Shown: positions 1-8,525 of the stretch, in pieces
How the letters are laid out: each line of letters begins with the position of its first letter
How positions within the stretch are numbered: position 1 is the stretch's first letter
Translations under genes and position numbers: made by a program
The notes under the pieces: generated by a model
Databases searched by the model: none
What the model saw: the letters and a program-made list of their open reading frames with translations, nothing else
What the model was told of the DNA's origin: nothing
Source of the DNA: Faucicola tetraodonis
GTDB taxonomy: Bacteria > Pseudomonadota > Gammaproteobacteria > Pseudomonadales > Moraxellaceae
Direction: 5' to 3' (one strand)
Assembly: GCA_032017425.1 (NCBI GenBank)
Contig: DALZPW010000011.1
Length of the DNA stretch: 64,000 nt

Positions 1-207
1 AAATCGGTGTTAGCCTGTCTCAAGGATATTAATGACAAATTTAACGTCACTATCGTGATTGTGACTCATGAAATGTCCGTGATTCGCAAGCTGTGTAACC
101 GCGTTGCTCTGCTTGATAAAGGCAGATTGCTAGAAGTCGCTGACGTACATTCGGGGCAAATTCATGCCACCACGCCGATTGGGCAACTGCTAATCAGTGA
201 TGATTAA
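1..207 (+). CDS. metN: Methionine ABC transporter ATP-binding protein MetN (3' part only)
   Basis: C-terminal end of an ABC ATPase; the gene begins before the window and the frame is open from base 1. The stretch VTIVIVTHEM contains the H-loop histidine, followed by CNRVALLDKG, the usual MetN sequence after it. It would energise import of methionine with the MetI permease and MetQ lipoprotein encoded directly downstream. Only about 45 residues follow the H-loop before the stop at 205-207. Canonical MetN carries a further C-terminal NIL domain that binds methionine and inhibits transport, and it is missing here, with no room for it before metI. The assignment rests mainly on the metI-metQ context. 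Confidence 0.85.
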   Translation, partial: KSVLACLKDINDKFNVTIVIVTHEMSVIRKLCNRVALLDKGRLLEVADVHSGQIHATTPIGQLLISDD

Positions 208-274
208 CGGCGCACAAACATGGTCGATGACTGGATAATTTTTTAAGTTTTAAATTGAATCGTTGGGTAATTTC

Positions 275-964
275 ATGGCAAATACATTAACTTGGCAAAG
301 CGCGGTTGATAATCTTTTGGGGATGAAGGCAGAAATTTGGCAAGCGTTTTGGGAAACACTGATTATGGTGGGTATCTCAACGGTTGCGTCAGTCATCTTT
401 GGTACATTGCTCGGCGTTGCGCTCTTTTTGACCAGTAAAAATCAGCTCGCCGACAACAAATCGCTGTATGCAGGACTTGGCAACTTTACCAATATCATGC
501 GTGCTTTTCCGTTTGTGATTTTGATGATTGTGATTATTCCTGTCACTCGCCTCATTGTCGGTACCACCATTGGCCCAATCGCGGCATCGCTTGCTTTGAG
601 TGTCGCCGGTATCTTCTACTTTGCTAGGCTCGTTGAGCAAAATCTGCGTGATGTGCCAAAAGGTATCATCGAAGCAGCGTTATCAATGGGTGCAAGTACA
701 GGGACGATTATTCGCAACGTGTTATTGGTCGAGTCACGCTCAAGTTTGATTTTGAGTATTACTACCTTGATGATTAGTTTACTCTCTTACAGTGCGGCAG
801 CGGGTATGATTGGGGGTGGCGGTCTCGGTGACTTGGCGATTCGCTATGGTTATAACCGCTACCAAAATGACGTGATGATTTTTATGGTGATTTTATTGGT
901 GGTGATGGTGATTATTATCCAATCGGTTGGTAATATTTTGGCGCACCGTCTGGATAAACGTTAA
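275..964 (+). CDS. metI: Methionine ABC transporter permease MetI
   Basis: Inner-membrane permease of the D/L-methionine importer, 229 residues from the ATG at 275. A TTG 12 bases upstream is also in frame, but neither start has a strong ribosome binding site. Five or so hydrophobic segments are visible, including one near residues 20-45 and one at the C-terminal end. The EAA-type coupling loop EAALSMGASTG sits around residues 135-145, where MetN docks. The gene follows metN by about 65 bases and precedes metQ by about 160, giving the standard metNIQ order. Confidence 0.93.
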   Translation: MANTLTWQSAVDNLLGMKAEIWQAFWETLIMVGISTVASVIFGTLLGVALFLTSKNQLADNKSLYAGLGNFTNIMRAFPFVILMIVIIPVTRLIVGTTIGPIAASLALSVAGIFYFARLVEQNLRDVPKGIIEAALSMGASTGTIIRNVLLVESRSSLILSITTLMISLLSYSAAAGMIGGGGLGDLAIRYGYNRYQNDVMIFMVILLVVMVIIIQSVGNILAHRLDKR

Positions 965-1126
965 TTTTAGCTGATGGCTGTTTAAAAAATTGTTATTGAT
1001 GGTTTTTCTAGGAATTATGAAAAAATTTCATATCCATAGGTTAACTCTCAATAACATTTTTTTTATAGGTATGTTAAGGTAAGCTGATTGTTTTATCCGT
1101 TTATTTTTTCATTTTTGGAGGAAGGT

Positions 1127-2104
1127 ATGAAATTAACGCATTTATCAAGCCATATCGCGCAGCTATTAGCAACCGTAGGGGTGGCAGGGATTGCCCTAGT
1201 CGGTTGTAGCAAACCTGAAAGCAAAACCGAAACCACAGCACAAGCCAGCACCACCACAACTACAACCACGACTACCGCAAGCTCAACGACTACCACAACA
1301 GCGGCAAGCACAGGTATCGACCCGAATAAATCTGAAATTGTGATTGGTACTACCGTGGGCGACTTTGGTGACATGGTCAAAAACTCTGTCAAACCCCAGT
1401 TAGAAAAACAAGGCTATAAAGTCAGATTGGTTGAATTCTCTGACTATGTGCGCCCGAATAAAGCCTTAGCCGATGGCGATATTGATATCAACGTGTTCCA
1501 ACACAAACCTTATCTCGACACCTTCAAAAAAGACAACAACTTAGATATCGTTGAAGCCTTCCAAGTGCCTACTGCACCGCTTGGCATCTATCCAGGTAAA
1601 TTAAATGACCTAAAACAAGTCAAAGACGGTACCACCGTGGCTGCACCCAACGATCCAAGCAACTTTGCACGCGCGCTGGTAATGCTCAACGAACTGGGCT
1701 GGGTAAAACTTAAAGCCAATATCGACCCACTCACTGCATCAAAAAATGATATCGCAGAAAACCCAAAAAATATCAAATTGGTAGAGCTAGAAGCCGCACA
1801 ATTGCCACGTGCGCGCTCAGACGTTGACTTTGCAGTCATCAATGGTAACTATGCGACCAGCTCAGGTATCAAATTGACTGAAGCGCTGTTCCAAGAACCC
1901 AGCTATGCGTATGTCAACTGGTCAGCGATTCGCACCAAAGACAAAGACACACAATGGGTAAAAGACGTGACCAATGCGTATAATTCAGAAGAATTTAAAC
2001 AATACGCCCACAAAACTTTCCCAGGTTATAAATACCCAGCTATCTGGGGTGAGAACCCTGCAACACCAGCCGCTGCCAGTGCAACCGCCTCTGCTGCCAA
2101 ATAA
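1127..2104 (+). CDS. metQ: Methionine-binding lipoprotein MetQ
   Basis: Substrate-binding lipoprotein that delivers methionine to MetNI. The start at 1127 is set by a strong Shine-Dalgarno GGAGGAAGG at 1117-1125. Residues 1-27 form a lipoprotein signal with lipobox LVGC (Cys27). The NlpA/MetQ domain begins near residue 75 (EIVIGTTVGDFGDM) and contains the family pattern LADGDIDINVFQHKPYLD. Between Cys27 and the domain is a low-complexity linker of Thr, Ala and Ser with runs of nine and five threonines, which is unusual. The C-terminus is also Ala/Thr-rich. A terminator follows the stop codon. Confidence 0.93.
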   Translation: MKLTHLSSHIAQLLATVGVAGIALVGCSKPESKTETTAQASTTTTTTTTTASSTTTTTAASTGIDPNKSEIVIGTTVGDFGDMVKNSVKPQLEKQGYKVRLVEFSDYVRPNKALADGDIDINVFQHKPYLDTFKKDNNLDIVEAFQVPTAPLGIYPGKLNDLKQVKDGTTVAAPNDPSNFARALVMLNELGWVKLKANIDPLTASKNDIAENPKNIKLVELEAAQLPRARSDVDFAVINGNYATSSGIKLTEALFQEPSYAYVNWSAIRTKDKDTQWVKDVTNAYNSEEFKQYAHKTFPGYKYPAIWGENPATPAAASATASAAK

Positions 2105-2121
2105 TGGGTAATTACTAGCAT

Positions 2122-2152
2122 AAAAAAAGAAGCATTAAGCTTCTTTTTTTTT
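2122..2152. terminator. Bidirectional intrinsic terminator between metQ and ihfA
   Basis: Stem GAAGC (2129-2133) and GCTTC (2139-2143), flanked by an A-tract (2122-2128) and a T-tract (2144-2151). It can extend by A-T pairing and serve the convergent metQ and ihfA transcripts. Confidence 0.75.
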
Positions 2153-2253
2153 ATGGTTAAACTTTATGGACAGAATGTTTTATGGTCAAAATTTGCTAAC
2201 TGATTTTAAAACGCCTAAATTAACTAGAAATAATCTAAAAATAATAAAGCGCG

Positions 2254-2577
2254 TTATTCTGTGAACAGTTTATCTTCAATACTACGACGCATTTTTTGCC
2301 CTGCTTTAAAGGTAACAACGCGGCGCGCTGTGACATGAACCATCTCGCCAGTCTTTGGGTTGCGACCTGGACGTTGGCTTTTATCCTTGATTTCAAAGTT
2401 ACCAAAACCCGATAGCTTGACTTGGTGACCTTTGGTTAACGTCTGTGACAACTCTGAAAAAAAATTCTCCACAAATGCGCGGCTGTCTTGGCGCGTCATG
2501 CCCAAATTTTCCATCAAATGATTGATCATTTCTAATTTGGTTAAGGTTTTGCCTTCAACTTGCATATTCATTATCAT
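2254..2577 (-). CDS. ihfA: Integration host factor alpha subunit
   Basis: Nucleoid-associated, DNA-bending HU/IHF-family protein of about 107 residues, partner of IhfB. Family hallmarks are VKLSGFGNFEIKDK, the arm sequence RPGRNPKTGE and TARRVVTFKAGQ. It lies directly after pheT, the conserved pheST-ihfA order of gammaproteobacteria, which separates it from HU. Several starts are close together (GTG 2583, ATG 2577, 2571, 2565). The ATG at 2577, preceded by a G-rich TAGGGTGGG, is chosen. The N-terminus is slightly longer than the usual MALTKAEM start. Confidence 0.93.
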   Translation of the reverse strand: MIMNMQVEGKTLTKLEMINHLMENLGMTRQDSRAFVENFFSELSQTLTKGHQVKLSGFGNFEIKDKSQRPGRNPKTGEMVHVTARRVVTFKAGQKMRRSIEDKLFTE

Positions 2578-2694
2578 ACCCACCCTACTAAATGTTCCTA
2601 TTCTAGCGATTCTAGCAAAGGCAGTCGATAGTTATTTTTACTTTAAAATCAAAGAAAAACATTGTCTCGACTGTCATAATTTGCTAGTCCAAGA

Positions 2695-5109
2695 TTACAT
2701 ACGTAGCGTTGCGTGATACTGCTCATGTAGCGCAGCGATGACAGCTTCCATTTGCACATTGATACGCTCGTCAGAAAGCGTGGCATCGAGGTCTTGCCAC
2801 ACCAGTGCAAAAGCAAGCGATTGTTGGTTTTCAGGCAAATTACTGCCGGCATATACATCAAACAACCACATATCTTTTAATAGCTCGCCCCCGACTTGTT
2901 TGATAGTATCCTTCATGGATTGCATAGCAATCGACTGATCTACCACCACGGCGATATCACGGCGTACTTGAGGGAACTTACTTGGCGTCAGAATGGTCAA
3001 TGCCTGTTGGTGCATGTCAATCACCATCTGTAAGTTTAGCTGCGCCACCCAAGTGGTCGGCAAATCCAAGGCTTTGGCAATCTGTGGGTGCAACTGACCC
3101 AACCAGCCAATCACCTTGCCTTGATAGTGTACATCGGCACTTTGACCGGGGTGTAAAAACGGCTGCTGGCTATGTTGATAACTGATAGCCGACTGGGCAA
3201 ACCGCGGAAAAACCGATTCGACGTCATTTTTTAAGTCGTAAAAATCCATCACACGATTGTCATGATGCTGTTCTGGGTGGGTACTGCCGACTGCCACCAT
3301 CGCCAAAGTGTCAACTTGGTTTAAGCTTGCGATATCACTGCCATCAAAACGCAGACCCGTCTCAAACAGACGCACGCGGTTTTGTTGACGGTTTAAGTTA
3401 TATTGCACACAAGGCAACAAACTAGACAGCAGGGTACGACGCATGACCGCTAAGTCACTTGAGATTGGATTGGCAAGCGCGAGTGGTGCAGCAAAATGCG
3501 CCCCATCAAACAAAGCTTCGACTTTGGCATCACTAAAACTAAAACTCACCGCTTCAAAATAACCTTGATTGACCAAGCTCATTTTTAAGTTATGCAGATC
3601 ATTTTGGCGTTTATTGTCAAACAAGTTACTGGTAAACGCCGGCAGTTTGTTGGCAATATTGTTATAGCCATAAATACGAGCGATTTCTTCAATCAAATCT
3701 TCGGGCAAGGCGATATCAAAACGATGACTTGGCGGCGTGGCAACCAGATTTTCGCCTTGTAACTCGGTGCTGATTTGTAGACTATTTAAAATCTCTATGG
3801 CTTTGTCGGTGGCGATATCCGCGCCTAACAATTTGTTGATACTGACAATCGGTAGCGTCACTGGCGTACGTTTTGGCAGTTCAGCGGTGTTTTCAACTAG
3901 CGTGATTTGACCGACCCTAACCTCACTTGAGCCATTACCAAATGTTGCCAATAAATTGACCGCGCGGTCGAGTGCCAATTTTGGCAATTCAAAATCAACA
4001 CCCCGCTCAAAACGCTGTGACGCATCGGTATGTAAGCCAAAACGGCGTGCTTTACCTGCAATCGCCAACTGTTTGAAAAATGCACTTTCGATTACCACTC
4101 GAGTAGTGCTTTCGGTCACTGCGGTGCGAAGTCCACCCATGATTCCCGCTAACGCAATGACACCTTGTTCATCGGCAATCACCAGCTCATCACCTTGTAA
4201 GGTAATGGTTTGCTCATTTAATAGCTCAAGGGTTTCGCCTTTTTGGGCATGGCGCACGATAATTGCGCCTACCAGCTTGTCGGCATCAAACGCATGCAGC
4301 GGCTGACCGAGCTCAAGTAGTACGTAATTGGTGACATCCACCAGTAGATTACGTGGCTTGACGCCTGAGGCATTCAGGGCTTGTTTCATCCAATCAGGTG
4401 ATGGCGTGGTGCCTGTCAGTCCACTGACCAGTTGCGCGTAATAACGTGGGCAGTCCGTAGTCTCTACACTAACCGCTTGGCTAGCGTTGTCGGTCACAGC
4501 TGCGGTGATGTTGTCAAAGGGTAGTTGAAATGTTAAATGATTGAGCACTGCAAGCTCACGGGCGATACCGCGCACACTAAAACAATCCCCCCGGTTTGGG
4601 GTAATTGAAATATCTAGCACATGATTGTCTAGGCCAAGATACGCTCGGATATCCATGCCAATCGGGGCGTCTTGTGGCAAAATTAACAAGCCATCAACAC
4701 CATCATCACAGTCAATCTCACTACCACCGCACAGCATACCGTGCGATTCTACGCCGCGCAGTTTGCCTTTTTTAATGTTAAAGGGTTCATCCCCTTGTGC
4801 AGGTGGTAGTTTGGCGCCCACCAGTGCCACAGGTACACGCACGCCAGCGGCCACATTGGGCGCACCGCAAACGATTTGTAGGGGTGCTTCGCTATGCTCA
4901 CCGACATTCACTTTGGCAACGCGCAGTTTATCAGCATCGGGGTGTTGGGTAACATCAATCACTTCACCGACAACTACCCCGCTAAAGTCTTTGGCGACTT
5001 TATCCAAGCTATCAAGCTCTAAGCCTGCCATCGTCAGTTGTTCGCCAATTTGCTCAGCGCTTAAGTTTGGGTTTGCCCATTGGCGTAACCAGTTTTCGCT
5101 AATTTTCAT
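2695..5109 (-). CDS. pheT: Phenylalanine-tRNA ligase beta subunit
   Basis: Beta subunit of the alpha2-beta2 phenylalanyl-tRNA synthetase, 804 residues, close to the usual length of about 790-800. It begins MKISENWLRQW. The tRNA-binding EMAP/OB domain follows (VVVGEVIDVTQHPDADKLRVAKVNVG), then the B3/B4 editing region, B5, the synthetase-like core, and a C-terminal anticodon-binding domain (KFPQVRRDIAVVVD). In most relatives pheT follows pheS directly. Here a 154-residue unknown gene and two palindromic repeats separate them by 600 bases, so co-expression may depend on read-through. Confidence 0.96.
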   Translation of the reverse strand: MKISENWLRQWANPNLSAEQIGEQLTMAGLELDSLDKVAKDFSGVVVGEVIDVTQHPDADKLRVAKVNVGEHSEAPLQIVCGAPNVAAGVRVPVALVGAKLPPAQGDEPFNIKKGKLRGVESHGMLCGGSEIDCDDGVDGLLILPQDAPIGMDIRAYLGLDNHVLDISITPNRGDCFSVRGIARELAVLNHLTFQLPFDNITAAVTDNASQAVSVETTDCPRYYAQLVSGLTGTTPSPDWMKQALNASGVKPRNLLVDVTNYVLLELGQPLHAFDADKLVGAIIVRHAQKGETLELLNEQTITLQGDELVIADEQGVIALAGIMGGLRTAVTESTTRVVIESAFFKQLAIAGKARRFGLHTDASQRFERGVDFELPKLALDRAVNLLATFGNGSSEVRVGQITLVENTAELPKRTPVTLPIVSINKLLGADIATDKAIEILNSLQISTELQGENLVATPPSHRFDIALPEDLIEEIARIYGYNNIANKLPAFTSNLFDNKRQNDLHNLKMSLVNQGYFEAVSFSFSDAKVEALFDGAHFAAPLALANPISSDLAVMRRTLLSSLLPCVQYNLNRQQNRVRLFETGLRFDGSDIASLNQVDTLAMVAVGSTHPEQHHDNRVMDFYDLKNDVESVFPRFAQSAISYQHSQQPFLHPGQSADVHYQGKVIGWLGQLHPQIAKALDLPTTWVAQLNLQMVIDMHQQALTILTPSKFPQVRRDIAVVVDQSIAMQSMKDTIKQVGGELLKDMWLFDVYAGSNLPENQQSLAFALVWQDLDATLSDERINVQMEAVIAALHEQYHATLRM

Positions 5110-5135
5110 GTTTAAGTCTCAAAATTTGCTTCATA

Positions 5136-5192
5136 GGGTGCGTAAAGTGCACCTTTAAACGTCATATTATCAATCGGTGCGTAAAACGCACC
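5136..5192. repeat. Pair of short palindromic repeats (REP-like)
   Basis: Two related hairpins, GGTGC(N7)GCACC at 5137-5153 and GGTGCG-TAAAA-CGCACC at 5176-5192, share the core GGTGCGTAAA. The second has a perfect 6-bp stem. Neither is followed by a clear T-run on the minus strand, so they look more like dispersed palindromic repeats than terminators. They lie between pheT and the inserted gene. Confidence 0.6.
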
Positions 5193-5213
5193 CTACTTTT
5201 CAATCTATAATTT

Positions 5214-5678
5214 TTAATCTAAAGGTAAGAGTTCTTTCTCGTCTTGAATGATATTTGCGAGTTTTAAACGTGCAAATGTATTACCATTTTCAAAGCTCCA
5301 TCCCTTAGGCATCGAATGCTTAAGACAAATACCTTTTTTGGTATCCAAAAAGGTTGCTTGCTCTTTAGTGATATAAACAATTTTCCAATGCTTCGTAAGC
5401 AAAGATGCAATTTCTTCCTTAGTCATATCAGATTCAAGTAAACGAGTACATTCGCTAATCAAAACAGTACATGGAACAACGTGTTCTGGATGAATTAAAG
5501 ATGAGTTTAAAGTTTCTTTTGTCTTACCATAGCCAACAAAAGATATCTCTGGGTGCAATGCATACTGAAAAATTCTCGAATGTCGACCAGTCGATTTCAG
5601 ACCATTTTTCTTACGATTAGCATTTATTTCAAATAAATTCACTAATAGCAATGCTGTTTTATAAACTTCTTCTTCCAA
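5214..5678 (-). CDS. Uncharacterised protein inserted between pheS and pheT
   Basis: 154-residue basic protein, not recognised. It has no signal peptide and no membrane segment. The stretch HPEHVVPCTVLISE resembles the first strand and histidine of some HNH/His-Me-finger nucleases (consensus EH-hydrophobic-P), but no complete catalytic set is evident, so the nuclease idea is weak. The frame has no ATG in its first half. Translation would need the TTG at 5676-5678 without a good Shine-Dalgarno, so the 5' end may be truncated. It is more AT-rich than its neighbours (about 37% GC in the stretch 5341-5400), consistent with a recent insertion into the pheST operon. Confidence 0.6.
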   Translation of the reverse strand: MEEEVYKTALLLVNLFEINANRKKNGLKSTGRHSRIFQYALHPEISFVGYGKTKETLNSSLIHPEHVVPCTVLISECTRLLESDMTKEEIASLLTKHWKIVYITKEQATFLDTKKGICLKHSMPKGWSFENGNTFARLKLANIIQDEKELLPLD

Positions 5679-5708
5679 AATAATCTCATCTCAGAACAAA
5701 TTTAATTA

Positions 5709-6779
5709 TTACGTAAACTGCTTTAAAAATCTGACATCATTTTGATAGAACAAGCGCAAATCATTCACCCCATAATACAACATGGCAAAGCGTTCAATCC
5801 CCATCCCAAATGCAAAGCCTTGGTATTTGGTCGGGTCAATACCGCTATCGGACAATACCTTTGGATGCACCATACCGCAGCCCATCACTTCTAGCCACTT
5901 GCCCCCACCTGCATAAGTATCGGCAAGGATATCCACTTCTGCAGACGGCTCAGTAAATGGAAAATACGACGGGCGAAAACGCACCGTAAGTTTGCGACCA
6001 AAAAACGCCTGCAAAAACTCATGAATCAAGCCTTTTAACTCAGCAAAATTGGTCGATTCGCTGACATATAAACCTTCAAGCTGATGAAACATCGGTGAGT
6101 GGGTTTGGTCGCTGTCGTTGCGATACACACGTCCTGGACAGATGATACGAATCGGCAGGTTGCCTTTTTCCATCGTGCGAATTTGCACCGAACTGGTATG
6201 GGTACGTAGCACATAATTGGCATTAAAATGCTGTTTTTCAAAATAAAAGGTATCGTGCATGGCGCGCGCTGGGTGATGGCTTGGAATATTTAGCGCTTCA
6301 AAGTTGTAGTAGTCGCTCTCAACTTCAGGACCTGTTGCGACTTCAAAACCTGCTTGACGGAAAAACCCTTGCATACGCTCAGCAGTCATGGTGACAGGGT
6401 GCAAATTACCCGCTTGTTGTCCACGCGCTGGCAGGGTGATGTCAATGGATTCACTGGCAAGCTTGGCAGCCAAGGCTTTGGCTTCTAAATCGCTTTGCAC
6501 TTGTTGTAGGCTGTCATTGATTTGGGTACGTACTTGATGCAGCATACCGCCGATGGTCTTTTTGCCGTCGGCATCGAGTCCGCCTAGCTGTTTTGACCAG
6601 GTGGTCAAATGGCTTTTTTTGCCGGTTAAAGTCACGCGGATGTTTTGTAGATCTTGGGGGTTTTGTGCGGTGCTGATTAAGGCTTTGGCATCGTTGATAA
6701 ATTGGGTGAATTGGTCTTGGGTGATATCGGTTAAATTTTCAGAATATTGGATAAGTTTGTCAGTCGTTATTTCTGTCAT
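5709..6779 (-). CDS. pheS: Phenylalanine-tRNA ligase alpha subunit
   Basis: Catalytic alpha subunit, about 356 residues. An N-terminal coiled-coil region (residues 1-100) is followed by the class II core. Motif 2 is seen at VRTHTSSVQIRTM and RVYRNDSDQTHSPMFHQLEG, then the Phe-pocket strand RFRPSYFPFTEPSAEVD and motif 3 GFAFGMGIERFAML. The ATG at 6777-6779 is preferred. An in-frame TTG 24 bases upstream would give 364 residues. A terminator-like hairpin separates it from rplT. Confidence 0.95.
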   Translation of the reverse strand: MTEITTDKLIQYSENLTDITQDQFTQFINDAKALISTAQNPQDLQNIRVTLTGKKSHLTTWSKQLGGLDADGKKTIGGMLHQVRTQINDSLQQVQSDLEAKALAAKLASESIDITLPARGQQAGNLHPVTMTAERMQGFFRQAGFEVATGPEVESDYYNFEALNIPSHHPARAMHDTFYFEKQHFNANYVLRTHTSSVQIRTMEKGNLPIRIICPGRVYRNDSDQTHSPMFHQLEGLYVSESTNFAELKGLIHEFLQAFFGRKLTVRFRPSYFPFTEPSAEVDILADTYAGGGKWLEVMGCGMVHPKVLSDSGIDPTKYQGFAFGMGIERFAMLYYGVNDLRLFYQNDVRFLKQFT

Positions 6780-6836
6780 GAGCGTTGCAATCTTGGTTAT
6801 CAATAGTGATAGGCATTTTAACTAAAATATGGCGAT

Positions 6837-6870
6837 AAAAAAAGCCATTAAGCTTGCACTTAATGGCTTT
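6837..6870 (-). terminator. Hairpin with T-run between rplT and pheS (terminator or attenuator)
   Basis: A 12-bp stem, AAAGCCATTAAG (6841-6852) paired with CTTAATGGCTTT (6859-6870), with a six-base loop. On the minus strand it is followed by a T-run (6837-6843). It lies in the 115-base gap between rplT and pheS, the place where E. coli has the pheM attenuator. No convincing Phe-rich leader peptide precedes it. Confidence 0.75.
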
Positions 6871-6893
6871 TTGAAAAATCGCTTTAAAACAAA

Positions 6894-7253
6894 TTAAGCA
6901 GCCAGTGCTTGTTTTGCTTTTTCTGCCAATGCCGTAAAACCTTGCGCATCATGCATAGCGATGTCTGCTAATACACGGCGGTCGATTTCGATGCTGGCTT
7001 TTTTCAGACCGTTGATCATACGGCTGTAGCTTAAGCCATTTAGGCGCGCACCCGCGTTGATACGTGCAATCCATAAACGGCGGAATGAACGTTTTTTGTT
7101 ACGACGGTCACGATACGCATATTGACCTGCTTTGGTAACTGCTTGTACAGCAACACGGAAAACACGAGAACGCGCACCGTAATAACCTTTTGCACGAGCC
7201 AATACTTTTTTATGACGGCGATTTGCCTGTACACCACGTTTTACACGAGCCAT
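6894..7253 (-). CDS. rplT: 50S ribosomal protein L20
   Basis: 119 residues, standard length. Begins MARVKRGVQANRRHKK and contains AKGYYGARSRVFRVA and RDRRNKKRSFRRLWIARINAGAR split across the centre, typical of the 23S-binding L20. It lies 48 bases after rpmI. In E. coli L20 represses its own operon, but no such site is identified here. infC, normally just upstream of rpmI, is not in this window. Confidence 0.97.
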   Translation of the reverse strand: MARVKRGVQANRRHKKVLARAKGYYGARSRVFRVAVQAVTKAGQYAYRDRRNKKRSFRRLWIARINAGARLNGLSYSRMINGLKKASIEIDRRVLADIAMHDAQGFTALAEKAKQALAA

Positions 7254-7301
7254 AATTTACTCCTAAAGTTTTGTAATATCAGTTGATTGAATACCTATAA
7301 A

Positions 7302-7493
7302 TTATAGGTAAGGACACATACGGTAAACACGTTTCTCATCAGACACGTGTACCAATTTGCATCCACGTAATTGACGGATACGCTTAGGAGATTTTTTGGT
7401 CAAAATGTGGCGTTTGAATGCTTGTTTGCGTTTGATACCGTTACCAGTTTTTTTGAAACGCTTGGCAGCACCACGGCGAGTTTTTAATTTCAT
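7302..7493 (-). CDS. rpmI: 50S ribosomal protein L35
   Basis: 63 residues, very basic, start MKLKTRRGAAKRFKKT and HILTKKSPKRIRQLRG, characteristic of L35. A Shine-Dalgarno AAGAGG lies about seven bases upstream on the minus strand. It is the first gene of the rpmI-rplT-pheS operon here, without infC in front. Confidence 0.96.
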   Translation of the reverse strand: MKLKTRRGAAKRFKKTGNGIKRKQAFKRHILTKKSPKRIRQLRGCKLVHVSDEKRVYRMCPYL

Positions 7494-7979
7494 GATAGCC
7501 TCTTGTTCGTTTTTGACAAGGATTAAACATCTTTATCAAGTGAAGTTAACCTGTTTGTCAAAAAATCCTCATCACACTGGATTTTTTGCCTTGAGGTGGG
7601 AGGCGGTATTTTATCAAAAATCATTGGTGAATGCACGCTATTGTTATCACTAATTTTTCTTTGACATCCATTTTATTGATGTTACTTTAATATTTCTCTA
7701 CTATAATAGATAAATTATTATTAAGGGCTGTTTGTAGGATTTTTAAAAAATCAATGATATCAATTACTTAACATAAAGACTTGGTAAATCTATCACGGAA
7801 TTACATTAATTAAGTTAACAACTGAGTTTATGAAAACTGCGGTTAAATTGGCTAAAAGTGATAAGTAAGCCCTATTTTGGACACAGTTCGCGTTAGTTTG
7901 TTTAGCCTTAAGGTATTTATCGGGCTCTTAAGCTTCTGAAAAGTTTAATGTGTAATACTCTTTCATCTTTATCAACATC
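7494..7979. other. Intergenic region between rpmI and thioesterase gene
   Basis: About 490 bases between divergent genes, holding promoters for both. A plus-strand TTGACA lies at 7661-7666 with AT-rich -10-like sequences at 7683-7693, but the spacing is not ideal. The DNA is AT-rich (several TTAATT/AATTAA runs at 7680-7860). No convincing gene or RNA was found. Confidence 0.5.
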
Positions 7980-8438
7980 ATGAGGTTAGAATTCTTGTCA
8001 ACGTTAAGCACAAATATTGAAGTTGCCCATTTCGTGTTTGAGACCGTCATGCGCGTGCGCAATACCGAAATTGGATTAGCACAACATTTAACGGTTGAAA
8101 ATTTGGTGGCATTGCTGACCGAAGCCCGTTTTCGTTTTTTATATTCAAAAGGCATTAAAGAGGTTAATACTGAGTACCAAGGCTTGGTCATTAATCATAT
8201 CGAGACCCAAATCTTTGATCGGGTACGAGCGCGTGAAGAACTGTTATTTGAGGTTGGCGTGCAGCATTTAACCGATTTGGGTGGGGATTTTGTGTTTAAA
8301 GTCTCGCGGATGTTTGATGACTCCTTGGTGGCGTATGCCAAAATGGGCTTTGTGGCGTATGACTATCGTCAAAGCCAAGAAATCCCGTTATCAGCTACTA
8401 TCAAAGAAGCCTTAGATGTGAAACCCTTTGAGATTTAG
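7980..8438 (+). CDS. Hotdog-fold thioesterase family protein (YbgC/4HBT-like)
   Basis: 152 residues resembling short acyl-CoA thioesterases with a single hotdog fold: a central helix region (TVENLVALLTEARFRFL) followed by strands such as DFVFKVSRMFDDSLVAYAKMGFVAYDY. The catalytic acidic residue cannot be assigned with certainty. The start ATG at 7980 has no strong ribosome binding site. It stands alone about 90 bases before hisIE. Substrate unknown. Confidence 0.65.
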   Translation: MRLEFLSTLSTNIEVAHFVFETVMRVRNTEIGLAQHLTVENLVALLTEARFRFLYSKGIKEVNTEYQGLVINHIETQIFDRVRAREELLFEVGVQHLTDLGGDFVFKVSRMFDDSLVAYAKMGFVAYDYRQSQEIPLSATIKEALDVKPFEI

Positions 8439-8525
8439 GGCTTGATGAATTATGATAAATGCCCGCATCGATTGGTGGGTGCTTTTTTTGGTTAGGGCTT
8501 GCATAGTATGATACAGGGCGTGAAT

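Noticed and set aside
4625..5158. 177-codon plus-strand frame opposite pheT
   Set aside because: Low-complexity Ser/Thr/Pro composition and full overlap with the strong pheT reading frame.
7661..7693. TTGACA followed by TAATAT considered as a promoter for the thioesterase gene
   Set aside because: Spacing to the best -10 is 21 bases; closer hexamers match poorly. Mentioned only in the intergenic note.
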